Shown here in pieces: positions 1-9,884 of a stretch of 64,000 nt of DNA (the stretch's first letter is position 1; the number at the start of each line of letters is the position of its first letter). The translations under genes were made by a program, and so were the position numbers. The stretch is from Liolophura sinensis (Eukaryota > Mollusca > Polyplacophora > Chitonida > Chitonidae). The notes beneath the pieces were generated by a model that saw only the letters and a list, made by a program, of their open reading frames with translations, searched no databases and had not been told where the DNA came from. The DNA is taken from NCBI RefSeq assembly GCF_032854445.1, contig NW_027018087.1, positions 23,314-87,313 on the forward strand, written 5' to 3'.

Positions 1-171
1 CTCTTACTAGTAGCACTGGAACAGTTTTTCCACTTTTGCATTTTTTCCTGGTCTTTTTGTTAATTGAAATCGGCTAAACTGTACTCTGTACAATCGCGAC
101 TGGTCATTACTATATTCAACTTTTGACTATAAGTTATGTGCCCTTCGGTAGCCCAGAAGACGTCAAATCTT

Positions 172-184
172 TGGGCTAAGCCCA
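172..184. other. Short inverted repeat TGGGCT-A-AGCCCA (example in m1)
   Basis: Two 6-base arms flank a single A. Variants include 'tcggctaagccc' (one arm changed), 'tgggccaagccca' (stem of 5 with a 3-base loop), 'tgggccaggccca' and 'tgagctaagccc' in W monomers. Two other short dyads occur in the same monomer at 80-92 (TGTAC-TCT-GTACA) and 242-253 (TCTAC-GT-GTAGA), both conserved across nearly all copies. Confidence 0.65.
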
Positions 185-435
185 TTTAACTCACCCAGCA
201 ATTGCCTTACTTCTAAGTGCAAGACAATCTCAATGTCTTGATCTACGTGTAGAAAAACCACACCATTTGTACATAAAAAACACAAGGTTCTTGATACAGT
301 CTGCTGTAAAAAGTACAACTGAACACTAACCCACTTCAGTAAGGTGCCAAAAGATGCGGAATTGAGCCAGGCATCGGCAGCTGTTGAAAAATTGCAAATA
401 TCCCTGGTTTCCATGGAGTAAGAGCCGTTGCTGGG

Positions 436-441
436 CACGTG
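436..441. other. CACGTG site conserved in nearly every monomer (example in m1)
   Basis: CACGTG lies between 'gctggg' or 'gctacg' and 'attatgacat' in almost all monomers. Read on the minus strand it is ATCACGTG, which fits the yeast CDEI/Cbf1 consensus RTCACRTG and the general E-box for bHLH proteins. It is lost as 'cacgtaatt' in m33, m39, m44 and m51. A match of this size is weak evidence alone; the interest lies in its regular 549-bp spacing. Confidence 0.6.
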
Positions 442-836
442 ATTATGACATAAATGATCATTCAATTGTCACTACAGCCAAAAGTATTGGTCGGAGAGCA
501 ACGCGGTTTGCACCATTCGATTTCTCGTCACAAAATACGTCGGATTAGCCTCCTACTAGTAGCACTGGAACAGTTTTTTCCACTTTTGCATTTTTGCTTG
601 GTCTTTTTGTTAATTGAAATCGGCTAAACTGTACTCTGTACAATCGCGACTGGTCATTACTATATTCAACTTTTGACTATAAGTTATGTGCCCTTCGGTA
701 GCCCAGAAGACGTCAAATCTTTGGGCTAAGCCCATTTAACTCACCCAGCAATTGCCTTACTTCTAAGTGCAAGACAATCTCAATGTCTTTATCTATGTGT
801 AGAAAAACCACACCATTTGTACGTGAAAACAGCAAG

Positions 837-866
837 GTACTTGATACAGTCTGCTGTAAAAAGTAC
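837..866. other. 30-nt stem-loop present in most monomers (example in m2)
   Basis: Arms are GTACTT and AAGTAC (6 bp), then a 2x2 internal loop (GA opposite AA), then TACAG and CTGTA (5 bp) around the loop TCTG. Form A keeps all 11 pairs. Form B usually reads CTGTG, turning the outermost pair of the inner stem into T-G. Monomers with 'ggttcttg' (m1, m7, V types) lose one outer pair. It recurs at the same offset in most monomers. It could form in RNA or extruded DNA; function unknown. Confidence 0.75.
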
Positions 867-3295
867 AACTGAACACTAACCCACTTCAGTAAGGTGCCAA
901 AAGATGCGGAATTGAGCCAGGCATCGGCAGCTGTTGAAAAATTGCAAATTTCCCTGGTTTCCATGGAGTAAGAGCCGTTGCTGGGCACGTGATTATGACA
1001 TAAATGATCATTCAATTGTCACTACAGCCAAAAGTATTGGTCGGAGAGCAACGCGGTTTGCACCATTCGATTTCTCGTCACAAAATACGTCGGATTAGCC
1101 TCCTACTAGTAGCACTGGAACAGTTTTTCCACTTTTGCATTTTTGCTTCGTCTTTTTGTTAATTGAAATCGGCTAAACTGTACTCTGTACAATCGCGACT
1201 GGTCATTACTATATTCAACTTTTGACTATAAGTTATGTGCCCTTCGGTAGCCCAGAAGACCTGAAATCTTTGGGCTAAGCCCATTTAACTCACCCAGCAA
1301 TTGCCTTACTTCTAAGTGCAAGACAATCTCAATGTCTTTATCTACGTGTAGAAAAACCACACCATTTCTACGTGAAAAACACAAGGTACTTGATACAGTC
1401 TGCTGTAAAAAGTACAACTGAACACTAACCCACTTCAGTAAGGTGCCAAAAGATGCGGAATTGAGCCAGGCATCGGCAGCTGTTGAAAAATTGCAAATTT
1501 CCCTGGTTTCCATGGAGTAAGAGCCGTTGCTGGGCACGTGATTATGACATAAATGATCATTCATTTGTCGCTACAGCCAAAAGTATTGGTCGGAGAGCAA
1601 CGCGGATTGCAACATTTGATTTGTCGTCACAAAATACGTCGGATTAGCCTCTTACTAGTAGCACTGGAACAGTTTTTCCACTTTTGCATTTTTGCCTGGT
1701 CTTTTTGTTAATTGAAATCGGCTACACTGTACTCTGTACAATCGCGACTGGTCATTACTATATTCAACTTTTGACTATAAGTTATGTGCCCTTCGGTAGC
1801 CCAGAAGACGTCAAATCTATCGGCTAAGCCCATTCAACTCACCCAGCAATTGTCTTACTTCTAAGTCCAAGACAATCTCAATGTCTTTATCTACGTGTAG
1901 AAAAACCAGACCATTTGTACATAAAAAACACAAGGTACTTGATACAGTCTGCTGTGAAAAGTACAACTAAACACTGACCCACATTTATAAGGTGCCAAAA
2001 GATGTGGAATTGGGCCAGGCATCGGCAGCTGTTAAAAAATTGCAAATATCCCTGGTTTCCATGGAGTAAGAGCCGTTGCTGGGCACGTGATTATGACATC
2101 AATGATCATTCAATTGTCACTACAGCCAAAAGTATTGGTCGGAGAGCAACGCGGTTTGCACCATTCGATTTCTCGTCACAAAATACGTCGGATTAGCCTC
2201 TTACCAGCAGCACTGGAACAGTTTGTCCACTTTTGGATCTTTGCCTGGTCTTTTTGTTAATTGAAATCGGCTACACTGTACTCTGTACAATCGCGACTGG
2301 TCATTACTATATTCAACTTTTGACTATATGTTATGTGCCCTTCGGTAGCCAAGAAGACCTGAAATCTTTGGGCTAAGCCCATTTAACTCACCCAGCAATT
2401 GCCTTACTTCTAAGTGCAAGACAATCTCAATGTCTTTATCTACGTGTAGAAAAACCACACCATTTGTACGTGAAAAACACAAGGTACTTGATACAGTCTG
2501 CTGTAAAAAGTACAACTGAAAACTAACCCACTTCAGTAAGGTGCCAAAAGATGCGGAATTGAGCCAGGCATCGGCAGCTGTTGAAAAATTGCAAATTTCC
2601 CTGGTTTCCATGGAGTAAGAGCCGTTGCTGGGCACGTGATTATGACATCAATGATCATTCAATTGTCACTACAGCCAAAAGTGTTGGTCGGAGAGCAACG
2701 CGGTTTGCACCATTCGATTTGTCGTCACAAAATACGTCGGATTAGCCTCTTACCAGCAGCACTGGAACAGTTTTTCCACTTTTGCATTTTTGCCTGGTCT
2801 TTTTGTTAATTGAAACCGGCTACACTGTACTCTGTACAATCGCGACTGGTCATTACTATATTCAACTTTTGACTATAAGTTATGTGCCCTTCGGTAGCCC
2901 AGAAGACCTGAAATCTATGGGCTAAGCCCATTTAACTCACCCAGCAATTGCCTTACTTCTAAGTGCAAGGCAATCTCAATGTCTTTATCTACGTGTAGAA
3001 AAACCACACCATTTGTACGTGAAAAACACAAGGTACTTGATACACTCTGCTGTGAAAAGTACAACTGAACACTGACCCACATTTATAAGGTGCCAAAAAA
3101 TGTGGAATTGGGCCAGGCATCGGCAGCTGTTAAAAAATTGCAAATATCCCTGGTTTCCATGGAGTAAGAGCCGTTGCTGGGCACGTGATTATGACATCAA
3201 TGATCAATCAATTGTCGCTACAGCCAAAAGTATTGGTCGGAGAGCAACGCGGTTTGCACCATTCGATTTCTCGTCACAAAATACGTCGGATTAGC

Positions 3296-4393
3296 CTCTT
3301 ACTAGTAGCACTGGAACAGTTTTTCCACTTTTGCATTTTTTCCTGGTCTTTTTGTTAATTGAAATCGGCTAAACTGTACTCTGTACAATCGCGACTGGTC
3401 ATTACTATATTCAACTTTTGACTATAAGTTATGTGCCCTTCGGTAGCCCAGAAGACGTCAAATCTTTGGGCTAAGCCCATTTAACTCACCCAGCAATTGC
3501 CTTACTTCTAAGTGCAAGACAATCTCAATGTCTTGATCTACGTGTAGAAAAACCACACCATTTGTACATAAAAAACACAAGGTTCTTGATACAGTCTGCT
3601 GTAAAAAGTACAACTGAACACTAACCCACTTCAGTAAGGTGCCAAAAGATGCGGAATTGAGCCAGGCATCGGCAGCTGTTGAAAAATTGCAAATATCCCT
3701 GGTTTCCATGGAGTAAGAGCCGTTGCTGGGCACGTGATTATGACATAAATGATCATTCAATTGTCACTACAGCCAAAAGTATTGGTCGGAGAGCAACGCG
3801 GTTTGCACCATTCGATTTCTCGTCACAAAATACGTCGGATTAGCCTCCTACTAGTAGCACTGGAACAGTTTTTCCACTTTTGCATTTTTGCTTGGTCTTT
3901 TTGTTAATTGAAATCGGCTAAACTGTACTCTGTACAATCGCGACTGGTCATTACTATATTCAACTTTTGACTATAAGTTATGTGCCCTTCGGTAGCCCAG
4001 AAGACGTCAAATCTTTGGGCTAAGCCCATTTAACTCACCCAGCAATTGCCTTACTTCTAAGTGCAAGACAATCTCAATGTCTTTATCTATGTGTAGAAAA
4101 ACCACACCATTTGTACGTGAAAACAGCAAGGTACTTGATACAGTCTGCTGTAAAAAGTACAACTGAACACTAACCCACTTCAGTAAGGTGCCAAAAGATG
4201 CGGAATTGAGCCAGGCATCGGCAGCTGTTGAAAAATTGCAAATTTCCCTGGTTTCCATGGAGTAAGAGCCGTTGCTACGCACGTGATTATGACATAAATG
4301 ATCATTCAATTGTCGCTACAGCCAAAAGTGTTGGTCGGAGAGCAACGCGGTTTGCACCATTCGATTTGTCGTCACAAAATACGTCGGATTAGC
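3296..4393. repeat. Second, truncated copy of the six-monomer unit (m7-m8)
   Basis: m7 (3296-3844) reads identical to m1, including its private variants ('gcattttttcctgg', 'cttgatctac', 'ggttcttg'). m8 (3845-4393) follows m2 but has a T5 run in place of m2's T6. Near its end it switches to 'gctacgcacg' and 'gtcgctac', variants found in other monomers (m14, m22, m35). The copy stops matching within m8, so the duplicated tract is about 960 bp long. Confidence 0.85.
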
Positions 4394-6589
4394 CTCTTAC
4401 CAGCAGCACTGGAACAGTTTTTCCACTTTTGCATTTTTGCCTGGTCTTTTTGTTAATTGAAACCGGCTACACTGCACTCTGTACAATCGCGACTGGTCAT
4501 TACTATATTCAACTTTTGACTATAAGTTATGTGCCCTTCGGTAGCCCAGAAGACCTGAAATCTTTGGGCTAAGCCCATTTAACTCACCCAGCAATTGCCT
4601 TACTTCTAAGTGCAAGACAATCTCAATGTCTTTATCTACGTGTAGAAAAACCACACCATTTGTACGTGAAAAACACAAGGTACTTGATACAGTCTGCTGT
4701 GAAAAGTACAACTAAACACTGACCCACATTTATAAGGTGCCAAAAGATGTGGAATTGGGCCACGCATCGGCAGCTGTTAAAAAATTGCAAATATCCCTGG
4801 TTTCCATGGAGTAAGAGCCGTTGCTGGGCACGTGATTATGACATCAATGATCATTGATCTGTCGCTACAGCCAAAAGTATTGGTCGGAGAGCAACGCGGT
4901 TTGCACCATTCGATTTCTCGTCACAAAATACGTCGGATTAGCCTCTTACTAGTAGCACTGGAACAGTTTTTCCACTTTTGCATTTTTGCTTCGTCTTTTT
5001 GTTAATTGAAATCGGCTAAACTGTACTCTGTACAATCGCGACTGGTCATTACTATATTCAACTTTTGACTATAAGTTATGTGCCCTTCGGTAGCCCAGAA
5101 GACGTCAAATCTTTGGGCTAAGCCCATTTAACTCACCCAGCAATTGCCTTACTTCTAAGTGCAAGACAATCTTAATGTCTTTATCTACGTGTAGAAAAAC
5201 CACACCATTTGTACGTGAAAAACACAAGGTACTTGATACAGTCTGCTGTAAAACGTACAACTGAACACTGACCCACTTCAGTAAGGTGCCAAAAGATGCG
5301 GAATTGAGCCAGGCATCGGCAGCTGTTGAAAAATTGCAAATTTCCCTGGTTTCCATGGAGTAAGAGCTGTTGCTGGGCACGTGATTATGACATCAATGAT
5401 CATTCAATTGTCACTACAGCCAAAAGTATTGGTCGGAGAGCAACGCGGTTTGCACCATTCGATTTCTCGTCACAAAATACGTCGGATTAGCCTCTTACCA
5501 GCAGCACTGGAACAGTTTGTCCACTTTTGCATTTTTGCCTGGTCTTTTTGTTAATTGAAATCGGCTACACTGTACTCTGTACAATCGCGACTGGTCATTA
5601 CTATATTCAACTTTTGACTATAAGTTATGTGCCCTTCGGTAGCCCAGAAGACCTGAAATCTTTGGGCTAAGCCCATTTAACTCACCCAGCAATTGCCTTA
5701 CTTCTAAGTGCAAGACAATCTCAATGTCTTTATCTACGTGTAGAAAAACCACACCATTTGTAAGTGAAAAACACAAGGTACTTGATACAGTCTGCTGTAA
5801 AATGTACAACTGAAAACTAACCCACTTCAGTAAGGTGCCAAAAGATGCGGAATTGAGCCAGGCATCGGCAGCTGTTGAAAAATTGCAAATTTCCCTGGTT
5901 TCCATAAAGTAAGAGCCGTTGCTGGGCACGTGATTATGACATCAATGATCATTCAATTGTCACTACAGCCAAAAGTATTGGTCGGAGAGCAACGCGGTTT
6001 GCACCATTCGATTTGTCGTCACAAAATACGTCGGATTAGCCTCTTACCAGCAGCACTGGAACAGTTTTTCCACTTTTGCATTTTTGCCTGGTCTTTTTGT
6101 TAATTGAAACCGGCTACACTGTACTCTGTGCAATCGCGACTGGTCATTACTATATTCAACTTTTGACTATAAGTTATGTGCCCTTCGGTAGCCCAGAAGA
6201 CCTGAAATCTTTGGGCTAAGCCCATTTAACTCACCCAGCAATTGCCTTACTTCTAAGTGCAAGACAATCTCAATGTCTTTATCTACGTGTAGAAAAACCA
6301 CACCATTTGTACGTGAAAAACACAAGGTACTTGATACAGTCTGCTGTGAAAAGTACAACTAAACACTGACCCACATTTATAAGGTGCCAAAAGATGTGGA
6401 ATTGGGCCAGGCATCGGCAGCTGTTAAAAAATTGCAAATATCCCTGGTTTCCATGGAGTAAGAGCCGTTGCTGGGCACGTGATTATGACATCAATGATCA
6501 ATCAATTGTCGCTACAGCCAAAAGTATTGGTCGGAGAGCAACGCGGTTTGCACCATTCGATTTCTCGTCACAAAATACGTCGGATTAGC
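4394..6589. repeat. Four-monomer module m9-m12 (B-A-A-B)
   Basis: Starts are 4394, 4943, 5492 and 6041. m9 is form B with 'gaaaccggc', 'ctgcactctg' and the full 16-bp palindrome. m10 is form A with 'gcttcg', 'aaacgtac' and 'gagctgttg'. m11 is form A with 'gtaagtgaaa', 'aatgtac' and 'ccataaagtaag'. m12 is form B with 'ctctgtgcaatcg' and a 'gatcaatcaattg' ending. A shortened copy of this module lies at 9885-11532, and m9-m10 resemble m32-m33 at 17023-18120. Confidence 0.85.
4843..4858. other. 16-bp perfect palindrome in a subset of form-B monomers (example in m9)
   Basis: The sequence ATCAATGATCATTGAT is its own reverse complement. It is intact in m9, m19, m26, m32, m61, m63, m76, m88, m98, m105 and m109, among others. 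Several B monomers (m39, m54, m57, m60, m72, m86) have 'tcaataatc', one central mismatch. Many form-A monomers keep the inner 10 bp (AATGATCATT). A perfect dyad of this length could bind a dimeric protein (inference). Confidence 0.8.
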
Positions 6590-7687
6590 CTCCTACTAGT
6601 AGCACTGGAACAGTTTTTCCACTTTTGCATTTTTGCCTGGTCTTTTTGTTAATTGAAATCGGCTAAACTGTACTCTGTACAATCGCGACTGGTCATTACT
6701 ATATTCAACTTTTGACTATAAGTTATGTGCCCTTCGGTAGCCCAGAAGACGTCAAATCTTTGGGCTAAGCCCATTTAACTCACCCAGCAATTGCCTTACT
6801 TCTAAGTGCAAGACAATCTCAAAGTCTTTATCTACGTGTAGAAAAGCCACACCATTTGTACATAAAAAACACAAGGTTCTTGATACAGTCTGCTGTAAAA
6901 AGTACAACTGAACACTAACCCACTTCAGTAAGGTGCCAAAAGATGCGGAATTGAGCCAGGCATCGGCAGCTGTTGAAAAATTGCAAATTTCCCTGGTTTC
7001 CATGGAGTAAGAGCCGTTGCTGGGCACGTGATTATGACATAAATGATCATTCAGTTGTCACTACAGCCAAAAGTATTGGTCGGAGAGCAACGCGGTTTGC
7101 ACCATTCGATTTCTCGTCACAAAATACGTCGGATTAGCCTCCTACTAGTAGCACTGGAACAGTTTTTCCACTTTTGCATTTTTGCTTCGTCTTTTTGCTA
7201 ATTGAAATCGGCTAAACTGTACTCTGTACAATCGCGACTGGTCATTACTATATTCAACTTTTGACTATAAGTTATGTGCCCTTCGGTAGCCCAGAAGACG
7301 TCAAATCTTTGAGCTAAGCCCATTTAACTCACCCAGCAATTGCCTTACTTCTAAGTGCAAGACAATCTCAATGTCTTTATCTACGTGTAGAAAAACCACA
7401 CCATTTCTACGTGAAAACAACAAGGTACTTGATACAGTCTGCTGTAAAAAGTACAACTGAACACTAACCCACTTCAGTAAGGTGCCAAAAGATGCGGAAT
7501 TGAGCCAGGCATCGGCAGCTGTTGAAAAAATGCAAATTTCCCTGGTTTCCATGGAGTAAGAGCCGTTGCTACGCACGTGATTATGACATAAATGATCATT
7601 CAATTGTCGCTACAGCCAAAAGTATTGGTCGGAGAGCAACGCGGATTGCACCATTCGATTTCTCGTCACAAAATACGTCGGATTAGG
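6590..7687. repeat. V and W type monomers, left copy (m13-m14)
   Basis: m13 (6590-7138) is type V, marked by 'ctcaaagtc', 'gaaaagccac', 'ggttcttg' and 'attcagttgtc'. m14 (7139-7687) is type W, marked by 'ttgagctaag', 'tttctacgtgaaaacaac', 'gaaaaaatgc', 'gctacgcacg' and 'cggattg'. The same two types in the same order return at 60961-62060 and 62606-63701, more than 50 kb away. V alone also ends each S-T-U-V unit on the right side of the window. Confidence 0.88.
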
Positions 7688-9884
7688 CTCTTACTAGTAG
7701 CACTGCAACAGTTTTTCCACTTTTGCATTTTTGCCTGGTCTTTTTGTTAATTGAAATCGGCTACACTGTACTCTGTACAATCGCGACTGGTCATTACTAT
7801 ATTCAACTTTTGACTATAAGTTATGTGCCCTTCGGTAGCCCAGAAGACGTCAAATCTTTCGGCTAAGCCCATTTAACTCACCCAGCAATTGCCTTACTTC
7901 TAAGTCCAAGACAATCTTAATGTCTTTATCTACGTGTAGAAAAACCACACCATTTGTACGTAAAAAACACAAGGTACTTGATACAGTCTGCTGTAAAAAG
8001 TACAACTGAACACTGACCCACTTCAGTAAGGTGCCAAAAGATGCGGAATTGAGCCAGGCATCGGCAGCTGTTGAAAAATTGCAAATTTCCCTGGTTTCCA
8101 TGGAGTAAGAGCCGTTGCTGGGCACGTGATTATGACATAAATGATCATTCATTTGTCGCTACAGCCAAAAGTATTGGTCGGAGAGCAACGCGGATTGCAC
8201 CATTCGATTTCTCGTCACAAAATACGTCGGAATAGGCTCTTACTAGTAGCACTGGAACAGTTTTTCCACTTTTGCATTTTTGCCTGGTGTTTTTGTTAAT
8301 TGAAATCGGCTACACTGTACTCTGTACAATCGCGACTGGTCATTACTATATTCAACTTTTGACTATAAGTTATGTGCCCTTCGGTAGCCCAGAAGACGTC
8401 AAATCTTTCGGCTAAGCCCATTTAACTCACCCAGCAATTGCCTTACTTCTAAGTCCAAGACAATCTTAATGTCTTTATCTACGTGTAGAAAAACCACACC
8501 ATTTGTACGTAAAAAACACAAGGTACTTGATACAGTCTGCTGTAAAAAGTACAACTGAACACTGACCCACTTCAGTAAGGTGCCAAAAGATGCGGAATTG
8601 AGCCAGGCATCGGCAGCTGTTGAAAAATTGCAAATTTCCCTGGTTTCCATGGAGTAAGAGCCGTTGCTGGGCACGTGATTATGACATAAATGATCATTCA
8701 TTTGTCGCTACAGCCAAAAGTATTGGTCGGAGAGCAACGCGGATTGCACCATTCGATTTCTCGTCACAAAATACGTCGGATTAGGCTCTTACTAGTAGCA
8801 CTGGAACAGTTTTTCCACTTTTGCATTTTTGCCTGGTGTTTTTGTTAATTGAAATCGGCTACACTGTACTCTGTACAATCGCGACTGGTCATTACTATAT
8901 TCAACTTTTGACTATAAGTTATGTGCCCTTCGGTAGCCCAGAAGACGTCAAATCTTTCGGCTAAGCCCATTTAACTCACCCAGCAATTGCCTTACTTCTA
9001 AGTCCAAGACAATCTTAATGTCTTTATCTACGTGTAGAAAAACCACACCATTTGTACGTAAAAAACACAAGGTACTTGATACAGTCTGCTGTAAAAAGTA
9101 CAACTGAACACTGACCCACTTCAGTAAGGTGCCAAAAGATGCGGAATTGAGCCAGGCATCGGCAGCTGTTGAAAAATTGCAAATTTCCCTGGTTTCCATG
9201 GAGTAAGAGCCGTTGCTGGGCACGTGATTATGACATAAATGATCATTCATTTGTCGCTACAGCCAAAAGTATTGGTCGGAGAGCAACGCGGATTGCACCA
9301 TTCGATTTCTCGTCACAAAATACGTCGGAATAGGCTCTTACTAGTAGCACTGGAACAGTTTTTTCCACTTTTGCATTTTTGCCTGGTCTTTTTGTTAATT
9401 GAAATCGGCTACACTGTACTCTGTACAATCGCGACTGGTCATTACTATATTCAACTTTTGACTATAAGTTATGTGCCCTTCGGTAGCCCAGAAGACGTCA
9501 AATCTTTCGGCTAAGCCCATTTAACTCACCCAGCAATTGCCTTACTTCTAAGTCCAAGACAATCTTAATGTCTTTATCTACGTGTAGAAAAACCACACCA
9601 TTTGTACGTAAAAAACACAAGGTACTTGATACAGTCTGCTGTAAAAAGTACAACTGAACACTGACCCACTTCAGTAAGGTGCCAAAAGATGCGGAATTGA
9701 GCCAGGCATCGGCAGCTGTTGAAAAATTGCAAATATCCCTGGTTTCCATGGAGTAAGAGCCGTTGCTGGGCACGTGATTATGACATCAATGATCATTCAA
9801 TTGTCACTACAGCCAAAAGTATTGGTCGGAGAGCAACGCGGTTTGCACCATTAGATTTGTCGTCACAAAATACGTCGGATTAGC
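7688..9884. repeat. Run of four nearly identical monomers (m15-m18)
   Basis: Starts are 7688, 8237, 8786 and 9335. All four share 'gtcaaatctttcggc', 'gtccaagacaatcttaatg', 'gtacgtaaaaaac' and 'cactgacccacttcag'; the first three also have 'attcatttgtcgc' and 'cggattg'. By eye m16 and m17 differ only at the last junction ('ggattagg' against 'ggaatagg'). m18 begins as this type with a T6 run, then changes to 'caaatatcc', 'catcaatg' and 'tttgtcg' near its end. This is a one-monomer expansion, not a multi-monomer unit. m25 (13180-13728) belongs to the same type. Confidence 0.92.

Larger units (their letters stand above)
1..3295. repeat. Six-monomer higher-order unit (m1-m6)
   Basis: Monomers start at 1, 550, 1100, 1649, 2198 and 2747. 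Forms are A, A, A, B, A, B. m1 has 'gcattttttcctgg' and 'cttgatctac'. m2 is 550 bp, with 'gcttgg' and 'gaaaacagc'. m3 has 'tttctacgtg' and ends with the unusual 'gcaacatttg'. m4 has 'ctatcggc' with 'cattcaac'. m5 has 'gtttgtcc' and 'ttttggatc'. m6 has 'gaaaccggc' and a B-form second half. The unit is recognised because m7 restarts with the sequence of m1, 3295 bases downstream. Confidence 0.85.

Noticed and set aside
312-345. Hammerhead ribozyme, as found in some animal satellites
   Set aside because: The CTGANGA core is absent on both strands; 'acttcag' near 335 is only a near miss on the minus strand, and no matching GAAA helix arrangement was seen.
163-465. Recurrent minus-strand reading frames of about 100 to 112 codons in form-A monomers, and 64-codon plus-strand frames in form-B monomers
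   Set aside because: They recur only because the DNA repeats. They start and stop at variable points, are broken by subfamily variants and indels, show no recognisable domain or signal, and the differences between copies do not look synonymous-biased. No ribosome-binding, splice or polyadenylation context is seen.
149-525. RNA polymerase III box A ('tagcccagaag') and box B-like ('attcgattt') pair
   Set aside because: Box A is close to consensus but box B misses key bases and lies about 375 bp away, much too far for a type 2 promoter; no tRNA-like fold.
7682-7687. TTAGGC telomere-like hexamer at the 'ggattaggctc' junctions
   Set aside because: It occurs once per monomer and only in some types, never in tandem, and alternates with 'ttagcc'.
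7850-7876. CENP-B box (core TTCG, A, CGGG) around 'tttcggctaagccc'
   Set aside because: TTCG and the central A fit, but the CGGG part is absent; no full core was found on either strand.
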